From: Pseudozyma flocculosa PF-1
Taxonomy: Eukaryota; Basidiomycota; Ustilaginomycetes; Ustilaginales; Ustilaginaceae
DNA: 64,000 bases
Direction of reading: 5' to 3'
Assembly (NCBI RefSeq): GCF_000417875.1
Contig: NW_006920870.1
Coordinates: forward strand, 1,363,975-1,427,974
This document shows positions 10,808 to 21,719 of the stretch, piece after piece. Position 1 is the first letter of the stretch. Each line of letters opens with the position of its first letter. The notes beneath the pieces are model-generated. The model saw only the letters and a list, made by a program, of their open reading frames with translations, had not been told where the DNA came from and made no database searches. The translations under genes were made by a program, and so were the position numbers.

Positions 10808-13800
10808 TCAGACGGCGACGAGGAGCGCCTCGACGGCGCCGCGGAGCAGATCGAGGGCGTGGAACGACGCAATGGCCTGGAGGTTCCTGAGCTTGCGCAC
10901 CGTCTCCTTGCGCGTCACCATGAGGCCGTAGCTGCCCGAGCAGTCGCAGTGGGGCTGCAGCGAGTCGTCCTTGAGCACGCCACACCGGTTGCACCGCAGG
11001 TCCTGGAGCGTGAACGAGGCAATGTAGCCGTGGGCGATGTCGACCAGCCGCGTCTCGATGGCGGTGCGGTCGTAGGGAAACGAGCACTTGCTGCACCGCC
11101 ACTCGCGCCGCTTGCCCGGCTCCGACGGCATCAGGTCGGCGTCACGGCACAGGTCGAGGGTGCGATCGTCGTTGCAAAACTGGCAGATGACGAGCGGCAG
11201 CCGGAACGGCTCGCACGGGTTGCGCCACTCTGCCTCGGTGCTGAACTCGCGCACCCCGATCAGGTCGAGCAGGTTGCGCTTGCACACCTGCGCCTCGACG
11301 GCGTGCTCCTTGGACAGCGCCAGCACCGCCGTCACGCTCTTGACAAACTCGAGCAGCGGCGACGTCATCTTGACGTGGCTCGCACCCGGCAGCTCCGGGA
11401 AGCTCCACCGCGCCTTGTGCTGCGTCGAGAGCATGTCGATGTACTCGTCGTCCTCCTCGGCCGCCGTGGCCGCACTGATCTCGGCCGTGCCGCGCGCCAT
11501 GTCCTTCTTGACCTCCTCGACCACCCGCAGCAGCTTGCGCGTCATGTTGTGGTTGATTAGATCCTTGGAGAACTTGGACTCCCTCGCCTTGACCGGATCC
11601 ACCGGCTGCAGGGCAGTCGAGCTCGGCAGCTCGGCCTCGCCGCCGTTGCCGTTGCCGTTACCGCTGCCGCTGCCGCCGCCGCCGCCGTCGCCGTTGGCCG
11701 CGGGAGGATTTTGGATCTGCTTGAGCGGCGTGCGGTCCAGCAGGCCGTCGGTGTGGGCGCGCCGCTTGTTTTCGTACAGCTGGAAGATGAAGCTGCCGAC
11801 GGCATTGCTGAAGCGCTCCTGCAGCGCCGGCGGCAGGAACGTCTGGATGTTCCAGTTCATCTCGACGCTGAACGACGCCGGCAGCTCCTCGGGGCTCTCG
11901 GGGTCCGCGCAGACACCGCCAAAGTTGGCCGTGTCCATCCATAGCAGGTACTCCCAGTAGTGGACCAGGTCGAGGCGGATGTGCTTGAACAGCTCGCGGC
12001 TCGTCACGGCGCTCATCAGGTAGCGCGCGTAGGCGGCGGCGCTGCCGGCGGTCGGCTTGTTGGTCAGCAGGAAGAGGCGGTTGAAGCTGGCATAGACGAT
12101 GCTGGCGCCGAGCCGCTTGAACTCGGCCAGCAGCTGCAGAAGCGTCTTCTTCATCAGGTCGTGAAGGAAGCGCTGCAGCGCCGGCTCAAACATGGCCGAG
12201 GTGCTGTTGGACGCCCAGCGCCAGAAGTTGTCCGACAGCAGCGAGCTGTAGGGAGAGCGGCCGCGCGCCTTGTCGACGTGCCACGCCTTGACCATGGCCT
12301 TGACGGCGGTGAAGACCTGCGACGTCAGCACCGAGTCGCCCAGCACCGTCGACGACTCGACCGTGCCGCGGCTGTACTCGTCGAGGTTGTGCGACGAGGT
12401 GTCGAACGCCATCGATCCGGCACCGCTGCCCTCCATCTCGTTGACCGAGCCCGACTGCAGCACGGCGTCGACCGCCAGGTCCGTCAGCGCCACCTCGAGG
12501 CAGACGTTGGAAAAGCAGCCGGCGTGCGAGATCTCGAGGCCCTCGCGCTCGTCCCACCGCTGCAGCGCGTTGATGTCCTGCTCGCGCCCGCCGAGGTCCG
12601 GCTGCGGGTTGTCGGACCACCAGAGCACCATGTCCTGCTTGACCAGCCGCCGGGCAAAGTCAATGTCGCTGCCAAACACGGCAAAGTCGCGCTCGACGTT
12701 GCACAGCGGCACGTCAAAGTGGGTCGCCAGCTCGATCCAGCGGCTGATCCAGAGCGACGTGCGGAAGTAGCAGTTGAACATCCGGCGCGCGCTGTAGAGC
12801 TGCCAGCCGAGCGCCGGCAGTTCGTCTTCGAGGCGGGCCGCCGGGATCGTGATGATCGGCAGCTCGGCCACCTGGCTCATCTTGGCCTCGTAGTACTGCT
12901 GGTCCTTGGACGTGCAGATGGCCAGCATCGCCGAGCCCTGCTTGGCCGTGCGCAGCGTGGTCAGATCCCGCCCGAGCGCGCGGAAGGCGCGCGCCTCGGT
13001 CGTGTGCACCTTGACCTCGACGTCGAGCGCATCGCCGTACTCGAAGACGCCCGCTCCCTCGGGCAGCTTGCCCTTCTTGCGCATGTGGGCGACGCGGTCG
13101 GCGTACATGGTCTCGAGGTTGGGCAGCTGGCGCAGGCCGGCCGAGTCGACAATGTGCACCTTGAGCTGGCCCTCGGGCGTGAAGAGGCCGAAGACGTGGC
13201 GCCCGTCGCGGTTGGCATGGTAGAGGTAAAAGTAGCGCAGGTTGCGGCCCCCGCCGAGGTAGCGGTGGCGCAGCAGATCGACCGAGCTGGGGCTGACCAG
13301 ATCGGCCAGCTCGAAGCCGGCGTCGAGGGCGCGGCTGAGCTTGTTCTGGCCCGCGCCGCCGCTGCGGTTCATGGTGCAGGTCGAGCCGAGCTGGATGAGC
13401 GCCCGCACCTCGAGGGGCACGCGCATCTCGTAGATGCCGTCGACGTTAGCGTGGTTGAGGAGGGCGGAGAAGTGCGCCTCCTCCTCGAGGTAGACGTCTT
13501 CGGGCACCGTGATGCGGAAAAGGTGGCGGCAGGGCGCGCCGCGAGGCAGCGTGCGGACCAGGCTCTCGACGCGGTAGCTGTCGGCAAACGTGCCGGCGCG
13601 GGGCATCTGCTTGAAGTTGACATAGAACTGGCGCGGGACGCGGAGCTTGAGGCTCTGCAGGTGCTGGTCGATCGAGATCCACAGGCGGAACTCGCCCGGT
13701 CGGTTGGTCGGGCAGATCTGCACCACGTCCCAGGTGGCGGTGGCCATGCTCATCGACCGGCGCGAAAACAGCGAGCCGACCGCGCCCTTGCCGGCCGCGC

Positions 13801-16800
13801 GCGAGCCCGCAGAGAGGCCGCCGCCCATGCTGGCCAGCTCCTTGCGCTCCCGGGCGCGCTGCTGCCGGCGCTTGCGCCACCTGACCTTCATCGCGGCGAC
13901 CCATCCGGGATAATCGTCGTCCATGTCCGGCAGCGGCGGCTCTGGCTCGATCTCGGCCACGGGGATGGGACGCACGTCGGCCGGTGCGGCGATCGCCACG
14001 GGGCTGCCGTCGGCCGCCTCCTCGATCACCTCGGCCTGGACCTCGGTGATCGGCTTGTCGCTGCCGGCTCGGACGGTGGCGAGCCCGGGCTTGGCCGGCT
14101 TGAAGACGTCGGTGAGCTTCTTCTGTTTGAACTTGTCCTCCTTGGCGGCGACGCGCTTGAAGAGCCAGTCCGGGTGCCGGACGCGCGGCACCGGGTTGAT
14201 GACCTTCTGCATGGCGGCGGGGATGGTGATGAGCTTCTGGATGACGCCGCCGAAGCGCTCGATGTAGTAGTCCCAGTCGAGGATGCTGCGCAGGTCAAAG
14301 TCGGTGATGCTGTTGTCCTTGAGGAACTTCTTGAGGTAGTGGTGCTTGACGCTGGTCTCGGCGTTGAAGATGGCGACGGGCACGGCGCGCTCAGTGACGG
14401 GGGCGCCGAAGGGCTTGGCCGACACGATGAACTTGCACGCCAGGCCCTTGTCCTTGATCATCTGGGCGCCGAGGAACTCGGCCAGCCGCTTGGCCGTCGT
14501 GATGGCCGTCGACTTCTGCGCGCCGTACTCCTGCAGCGTCTTGGACATGCTCTTGTTCTCGGCGATGAGGTCGATGAGCTCCTCGTCGTGGAGCGTCGAG
14601 CCCTTGCTGTAGAGGACGTCGAGCCACTGGTTGGCCACCTTGGCGACGGCGGCGTAGCACTCGTCGAGCGTGGTGCCGAGCAGGAACTTTTCAAAGATCT
14701 GCTTCTGGAAATCCTTGATCAGCTGCAGCTCGCCGCGGCGCTTGACCTCGAAGCCCTTGAGCTCGGCGAGCGAGCCGTCGTGGTTGAAGACGGCGTAGCG
14801 CTTCTTGAGCAGCTTGTCCTCCTCCTTGCTCGAGGGCAGGATCATGGCGCGGTACGGCCCGTCGAGCTCGAAAAAGATCGAGTTCTCGCTGCGCACCTCG
14901 TACCGGCCGCTCTCCTTGTCGACGAGGTCGTGGTACTGGTGGTTGGTGAACTTTTCGTGCACCAGGTGGTTGAGCATGGTGCACGGATACGAGATGCCGA
15001 ATTTCTTGCCGTTGCGGCACCGGAATTCGAAGTTCTCCGGGAACACGCCGGGCAGCATGCACCAGATGCCGTCGGTGTCGAGCTCGAGCGGGCGACCGAT
15101 GCGGTCGACGAGGTCCTTTGCCAGCTGGATGATGGTGGCGCCCGTGAGGCAGGTGACACCGGCCATCTCCATCGAGTACCAGCGCGCGCCCTTGCGCATG
15201 ACGTAGCCGTAGAACGAGTTGAGGATGCACTTGTGCGCCAGCTGCAGCGAGTCGTAGAGGACGATCATCTTCTTGGCCTCGACGGTCTCGTTGAGCGACG
15301 CGGCCTGGTCGAGGTTCTTTTTCCACGTCTTGTGCAGCCCCTTGTACTCGTACCGGCGGTCGCGGAAGTCGCGCACCGTGTTGATGTAGAATGGATTCTC
15401 GCGCTGGCAGATGACGGCCTCGCGGACGACCGTCTTGGACTCGTGCGTCTTCTTGTAGACCTTGCGGCTGTAGTCGCCGAGCCGCTTGTGCAGCAGCGCC
15501 GTCCGCTCCGCCTGGCCGAGGTCGTCGAACGTCCTGCGCGGGCCGCCGGCAAACTTGGGCGGGAACGTCTCGCTCGACAGGGCGTTCTTGATCATGTTGA
15601 CCTCGTCGCGCTTGGCGGGGAAGTACTCGCCACGCCACGCCCAGTTCATCCGCCGATCGCACTTCATGCCGGGCCGGTTGTAGTCGCACGTGGCGCACAT
15701 GGCCTCGCTGACGACCGAGTCCGGCTGCAGCCGGTTGGAAAGCATGATGTTGGGGTACATGGCCGCCACGTCGAGGTGGTAGATGAGCGGCGGGTCCTTG
15801 CGCAGCGGCGCGTCGCGCATCACCTCGAGCATGCGCTGGATCTCGGCCTTGACCTCGTCGTAGTTGGTGATGTCGTCGAGCGACAGCCGGCCCTCTTCGA
15901 CGATGCTGAACTTGAGCGCCGCGTCCAGGTCGTCGATCAGCTTCTGCACCGCCTCGGGCTCCACCTTGAAGTCGGTCTCGATGTCGCTGCGGAAGACGCC
16001 GGCCTCGAGCGCCTCGACGTGGCCGCCGACGTACGTCTCGGACTCGAGCAGGTGGCCCTTGTACGTGTTGCCCACCGGGTCCGTGTGGCGGTTGGGCATG
16101 ACGATGTTGCCCTCGTAGGCTTGGATCTGATGGCGGCAGGCGCGCGGGCAGGGGTAGAGGCAGCGTCAGTTGCCGCGCTTGGCCGGGAGACCTGAGCCTC
16201 ATCCCTTTTCTCCTCTCCATGATCGGCCGCGACTCACCATCAGCAGCGTCTCGCACAGCGTGCCGGAGCCCTTGCGCAGCACCTCGTCCGGGTTGAGCGG
16301 GATGATGTTGCAAAGACTGAAGATGAACGGGTGAACGTACTTCATGTAGAGGTAGTAGGTGGCGACGGCGTCCGAGACCGAGTACTGGGCCAGCGTCTGC
16401 GGCTGCTCGATGGCGTAGGGCGTCATTAACTCCGGGTCCAGCTCCATCGGGTCGTAGCCCAGCTTGGCGACGGTGACGGCCTTGAGGCCCTGGCTGCCCT
16501 GCGGGAGGTACGAGTCGCGCTTGACCCAGCGGAAGCAGTCGAGGTGGGCGCAGGCGCGCGACTTGTACTCCTTTTCGGCGTCGATGGCGAACCCGATCTC
16601 GCTCAGCATCGACAAGCCGTGCGCCGACGCCCTCGCATCGATAAAGGGGAAGTCGAACGAGTCGCCGTTGTAGGTGGCCACGACGGTCGGGTGCGCCTCG
16701 CGGAAGTGCTGGAAAAAGCGCTGTAGCAGCGCGTACTCGTCGGCCTCGTTGAAGATGAGAAAGGGTCCCTCGTACTCGGCCTTGGGCGTATACTCAAAGT

Positions 16801-17905
16801 CGTCGATGTCCTCGCTGACAATCTCGCGGTTGGTGATCAGGTAGCCCTGGCCGTCGATCATGTACGAGATCATCATGATGACGTCGGTCTCGGCGTCGGG
16901 GAACTTGAGCGGCTGCTTGGTCGTCTCGATGTCGAAGGCCATGACGACGGGGTCGGCACGCTTGATGCGCTCGGGCACGTGGGTGAGCTTGACGACGCCG
17001 GCGGCGAAGCTGACATCGTACCAGAAGCCGACGCGGATACCCTTGTCGATGGCCAGGCGGAGGTGGTAGGGCACGTCGTACTCGCGGATGTCGTTGATGC
17101 ACTCGGACGCCTCGAGCCCCTGGTGGCCGCTGCGCTTCTTGGGCCCGCCGGTCCAGCCGTCCTCGCCGGGCGCATAGCTGGCGCCGCCCATGCTGTCGTC
17201 GTCCATCTCGATCTCGACCGCCGCCGCGGCGGTGGCGGCGGCGTTGAGCACGTCGGCATACGTGTCAACGGCCGACAGCTTCTTCTGCGCCTCCTGCGCA
17301 AGCGGCAGCAGTTCCCTGCGCACGGCGAGGAGGTCGTTGACGTTGAGGAAGTTGAGCTTGAGGTAGAGCCGCTGGTTGCCGACGAGGTGGTTGGGCAGCT
17401 TGAGGTCCTCCTTGCGGACGCGCTCGATGGACTGGATCAGACCCTCGTACCGTCTCCGCGCCCACTCCTCGACGACCGACTCGGTGCCGGCGCGGCAGCC
17501 GACGAGAAAGTAGGGCTGGAAGAGGACGGTGGCCTTGAACATGCTGGCGTCGTCCTGGATAAAGTAGAAGTCGACGCCGCTCCGGCCCGTGCTGTGGTCC
17601 GGGTCGCGGACCAGCGTCGGGTGCATGTTGACGAGCCAGGCCTGCCTCGTTTGCCCCTCCTCTATCCGGGAGAAGCCGAGCTTCTCGTCGATCTCGTCCC
17701 GGTCTTTGACCTCCTGGAAGCGCTCCTCGACGGCCGAGCCATCGTCGATGCCCTTGGTGAGCTGCGCCGATGCGGCGGCGACGGCCTGCTCCTTTGGGTT
17801 GCGGTACAACGACCCGGACCCGCCGCCGCGTTTCCGGAATGTGCCTCTGCTTCGTGTGTTGCTGGCTCCGCCTCTCGACGACGTGAGTCCAAAGGTGCGG
17901 GACAT
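10808..17905 (-). CDS. POL2: DNA polymerase epsilon catalytic subunit
   Basis: Leading-strand replicative polymerase with 3'-5' proofreading, acting in the nucleus with Dpb2/3/4-type subunits and the CMG helicase. Two exons: 17905-16238 and 16126-10808. The 111-bp phase-0 intron (donor GTGAGT, acceptor CATCAG) joins TLCETLLM to IQAYEGN, inside a strongly conserved block. The product is 2,328 residues, the family's normal size. Visible features: NMHPTL near the N-terminus; exonuclease motif FDIETT with D325/E327; polymerase motif A DVAAMYPN (D675); motif C ELDTDGIW (D906/D908); the inactive second polymerase/exonuclease half; and two C-terminal cysteine modules. The first is CQFC...CSKC. The second is CNRC...CDC, which in yeast Pol2 belongs to the cysteine-rich tail that binds metal and partner subunits. 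The catalytic motifs look intact. It is divergent from the asparaginase gene. Confidence 0.98.
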
Positions 17906-18893
17906 GGTGGACGGGCCGCCGTTGGGGCAAGTGGCGGTGTTAGCGGTGGTGGCTGCTGCGGTAGTGTGATGATGTCTGCTCGTTTTTCGAAACTTGGAGC
18001 GGGTATATCTGGGACTGTTGGTATGCTGATGGTGCGGCTTGAGATGATAAAGCGCGGGGGGATGCTCAGAAGATGCTCAGAGTGGCGCCGCTGCGATGCT
18101 GGAAGGGTGTTGCGACTGTGGCAGAAGGTGTGGCCGCGACGTTTGAGATGCTGTATAAGAGATGCCGGTAAGTTGAAGGTGCAAGAGAAGGGGCGAAGAG
18201 TTGGACGGCGGCAGTGGCAGTGGCGATAGTGACGGCCGTTGATAGCGGGATGGAAGTTGGAGGCAGAGGCAAGGAAGACGGCTCAGGCCCAAAATCGCTC
18301 CGTCCCGTCTGGCCAAGCTTGCCCGCCCGCCCTCTTCGCCGCCGCCAGGCTCTCGCCAAAACGTCGCGTCGACGCGAAGGGGCCAGGCCGATTTACACGT
18401 CGCGAGCAACCAGGCGTGCCTGCCTCCAGGGTCCACTCTGCGATTTCCGAGATCCGTGCCCGTTCCTTCTCTTCTTTGCCAGGCTGGGTTGGCCAGGCTG
18501 GCTGGCTGGCTGGCTGGCCGGCTCGTTGCCGCTCGCTTTGACCCCGGCCAAAACGCCGGCTCGGAACATCCAGAGGACGGAGCGAGCTTCTTTTTCTGCT
18601 GCAAGCAAGCAGCAGCAGCAGCGGCAGCAGCAGCAGCAGCAGCAGCGGATCCTTCCGAACGGGTGAGCTCCCAGACGACGGACGACGCCTCTCTGACCTG
18701 TGGGGTCAGCAGGCTGCCAAGTGGCCGTACCTGGCCTCGATCGACGCTCTCTGGTGGGCCGCCATCTTTGACCGTACCCTGCCGTCTTTTGCTTCGCCTT
18801 GCACCACCATCACCGCCGCCGCTGCACTCACCTTTTCCCTCGCCGCAACGTTCCTTCGCCCTCTTCCTCTGGATCCGATAGACTGGCCTCAAG
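17906..18893. promoter_or_regulatory. Divergent promoter region POL2 / asparaginase
   Basis: About 990 bases between two divergent starts. It contains an AGC microsatellite (18608-18646) and a GGCTGGCT run near 18495-18520. No clear TATA box is seen on either side, as expected for housekeeping genes. No supportable gene. Confidence 0.5.
18608..18646. repeat. AGC trinucleotide microsatellite
   Basis: About 13 AGC units with one GGC interruption, in non-coding sequence between POL2 and the asparaginase gene. Likely length-polymorphic. Confidence 0.8.
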
Positions 18894-21627
18894 ATGGCAG
18901 GTGAGCTCCCGACCGTCCGTGTCGAGCTGCGCAAGGACCTCAAGCTTGATACTGACGACGACGACGGCCGCCGCTCCGGAGCGCGCGACCGCCAGACGAG
19001 GCCAAGGTGCTGTGCCTCTACGCCGGCGGGACCATCGGCATGGTGCGACAAGACGCCAACAGCGGCTTCGCCCCCTACCCGAGCTTCCTCACCGGTGAGT
19101 CGACGCAGCGGCCATCATGCGACGGCTCGCCCCGCTCAAGCTCATGCTGACCTTGCTCGGCTCCTCTGTGCCCCGTCGGTCACGTCCCGCAGAGACGCTT
19201 CGCTCCCAGTCGCGCTTCCACGACCCCAGCGCCGACTCCATCTTTAGCTGGAGCGACTCGGTAGACCGCTACAAGGCCGTACGTGTCTCGGCCCCACGTC
19301 CCGTCGTTTCGCCCGCAAGCACCTGCTGACCTCCGAACGTCGCGGCATGCCCCGGCTTTGACCGCTCCTACCCTCTCACTCTGGCTCGCCCCGCCCTGCC
19401 AGTGGAGCGAGGCCTACACTCGACCCGCTAGCGGCACGGCCACGCCCAACAAGCGCAAGGCCCCACCCGTCACGGGCGACACGCTCGAGCAGGCCGCGCG
19501 CGCCATCGGGCAGCAGGTCAACAAGCGGCCGCGCGACCAGGCTGACGGCACCCTGAGCCCAGCCACCCAGACCCACCTCGAACACCTCGCGGCAGACTCA
19601 TCGGCCCTTCCTGTTGTGCCTGGTGGCCCCGGCTCTGCTGCTGCGGCGGCGGCTGCTTCCGACACGGGCCATGCCGGTGCACCTCCCTTTGGCCCGCCCG
19701 TCTGGGTCCGCTCCTCGGCACCAAAGGGGACCTCAACCCACCACGCCGTGTCGTCGCGCCTGTCGGAAGATGGCAGCTGCCTCGAGCTCCAAATCCCTAC
19801 CCTCATCACGCCCAGGGGTGCAAACGGCAAGAGGGTCCGCTATGCGGTCCTCGAGTACGACCCGGTATGTCCCAGATGATCTCGGCAGCACCGCCACTAG
19901 CCGCTGTGCACCAACCCCTCTGACGAACCATCGACCGTCCGTCCTCTTCCCTCTCGGCCAGCTGCTCGACTCGAGCGAGATGGACATCCCCGACTGGATC
20001 CGGCTCGCGACCGACATCTCGCTCAACTACAAGAGCTTCGACTCCTTCATCGTGCTGCACGGCACCGACACGATGGCCTACACGTCGAGCGCGCTTTCGA
20101 TGCTGCTCGAGAACCTGGGCAAGTCGGTCATCGTAACGGGCGCCCAGGTGCCGCTGTCGGAGCTGCGCAACGACGCCATCGAAAACGTCCTGGGCGCCCT
20201 GATGCTGGCCGGATCCTACATCATCCCCGAGGTGGGCCTCTACTTTGCCTCGACCCTCTACCGCGGCAACCGCACCTCGAAGGTGTCCAACAACGCGCTG
20301 GCCGCGTTCGATTCGCCCAACATGGCACCCCTGGCCCGCGTCGGCATCAATATCGAGGTCTCGTGGAACCTGGTGGAGCGCAGCAGGGTCCTCGAGCCCT
20401 TCCGCGCCCACAACCGCATGTCGCCCAACGTGGCGCTGCTCCGCCTCTTTCCCGGCCTGCCTACCAGCACGGTGCGCACCTTTCTCTCGCCGCCGCTGCA
20501 GGGCGTCGTGCTCGAGTCGTACGGCGCCGGCAATGCCCCCTCGCGGCCGGACCTGCTCGAAGTCTTCCGCGAGGCGAGCGCGCGCGGCGTCGTCATTGTC
20601 AACATTACCCAGTGCATGCAGGGCGAGGTGTCGGCCATCTACGCCGTGGGCAAGAAGCTCGAGGCCGTCGGCGTCGTCGCCGGCAGCGACATGACGCCCG
20701 AGTGCGCGCTGGCCAAGCTGTCCTACCTCCTCGGCAAGCCCGAGCTCGAGCCCAACCAGGTCCGCGAACTCATGGGTCGACCGCTCAGGGGCGAGCTGAC
20801 GCCCAGCCGTCAGCCGGCCTCGAGCGCGGCGCCCACGTCGGTCAAGGGCCCCGAACCGAGTCCCGGCGTGACAAAGACGGACATGAAGACGCTCCTCGCT
20901 CACATCTTGCAGAACCCGTTCAAGGCGCAGAATACGGCACTGTCCGGTCAGGGCGGCAGCGTGGCGAGGGCCGAGGCGGCGGCGGCGTGGGATCGGTCCG
21001 ATCAGGAGGTGTCGGAGGCGGCTTCTTCGGTGCTCCCATGTGAGTCCCCGCCAGATGTCCGCCATGGACTCGACTCGACTCGGTCTGACCATCGTTTGTG
21101 CTGACCTCGGTGACGCTCCGTATGGCGTCTTCTGCTCACCTTCCCCTCTCGCAGACCTAATCTACGAAGCAGCGGCATCCAACGACCTCTCTCTGCTGCA
21201 GTGGCACCTCTTCGCCCTCTCACAGCTGGAATCGACCATCCCGCCTCTATCGATGGACGAGCCCACACTGCACCTCGATACATCGAGCGCCACGACGACG
21301 ACACACCACCACTCGACATCGACGGTACCCCTGGAACGCCTCAGACCGCTGCACATCGCTTCGTCCAAGGGCCACCTTGGGGCCGTACAGATGCTCCTCG
21401 AGGCAGGGTGCAGCGTGCATGCCCGCGACGACGTCTCGGGCCACTCGCCCCTCTTCCTCGCCGCCAAAAACGGCCACCTCGCCGTCGTACAGCTCCTCAA
21501 AAACGCTGGCGCACACCTCAAACAGGACGAGGTCGAGCTGGCTAGGTTCTGGAAGAGGCAGAGCCAACTTGCCGTCGATGCCGTCGTCGTTGCTGAATCT
21601 TGGAAGGTGGCGGGCCTCGAGGAGTGA
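18894..21627 (+). CDS. ASPG: Cytosolic type I L-asparaginase with ankyrin repeats (ASPG / 60-kDa lysophospholipase family)
   Basis: Hydrolyses L-asparagine to aspartate and ammonia; animal homologues also show lysophospholipase activity. Six exons: 18894-18900, 18996-19094, 19193-19278, 19403-19864, 19962-21039, 21155-21627 (734 residues). The first exon is only ATGGCAG. Joining it to 18996 gives MADEAKVLCLYAGGTIGMV, which restores the N-terminal strand and nucleophile motif (T15). The second signature HGTDTM lies at 251-256 (T253, D254), with the lysine-bearing region and RGNRTSKV further on. The C-terminus carries ankyrin repeats (LRPLHIASSKGHLGAVQMLL and HSPLFLAAKNGHLAVVQLL). Exon 4 adds a long Ala/Pro/Thr-rich insertion (about residues 70-150) absent from most homologues. 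Every splice junction keeps frame and has GT-AG ends. There is no signal peptide, so it should be cytosolic. Confidence 0.92.
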
Positions 21628-21719
21628 TCGCGCAGTCGTATTTCGAGGGGCTTAGAAAACATTAGATTGCCATTGGTGACCTGTTGATCCATTCTGCACT
21701 GCCCGGCGCTACTCTGGTC

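Noticed and set aside
10068..10931. 287-codon plus-strand frame over the SRPBCC-like gene
   Set aside because: No domain, strange composition, and it overlaps a spliced minus-strand gene with family-like features.
11960..16195. 1,411-codon open frame on the plus strand opposite POL2
   Set aside because: It is the antisense shadow of POL2 in GC-rich sequence with strong third-position GC. Its composition (His/Arg/Leu/Val repeats) has no domain, while the minus strand encodes the complete polymerase.
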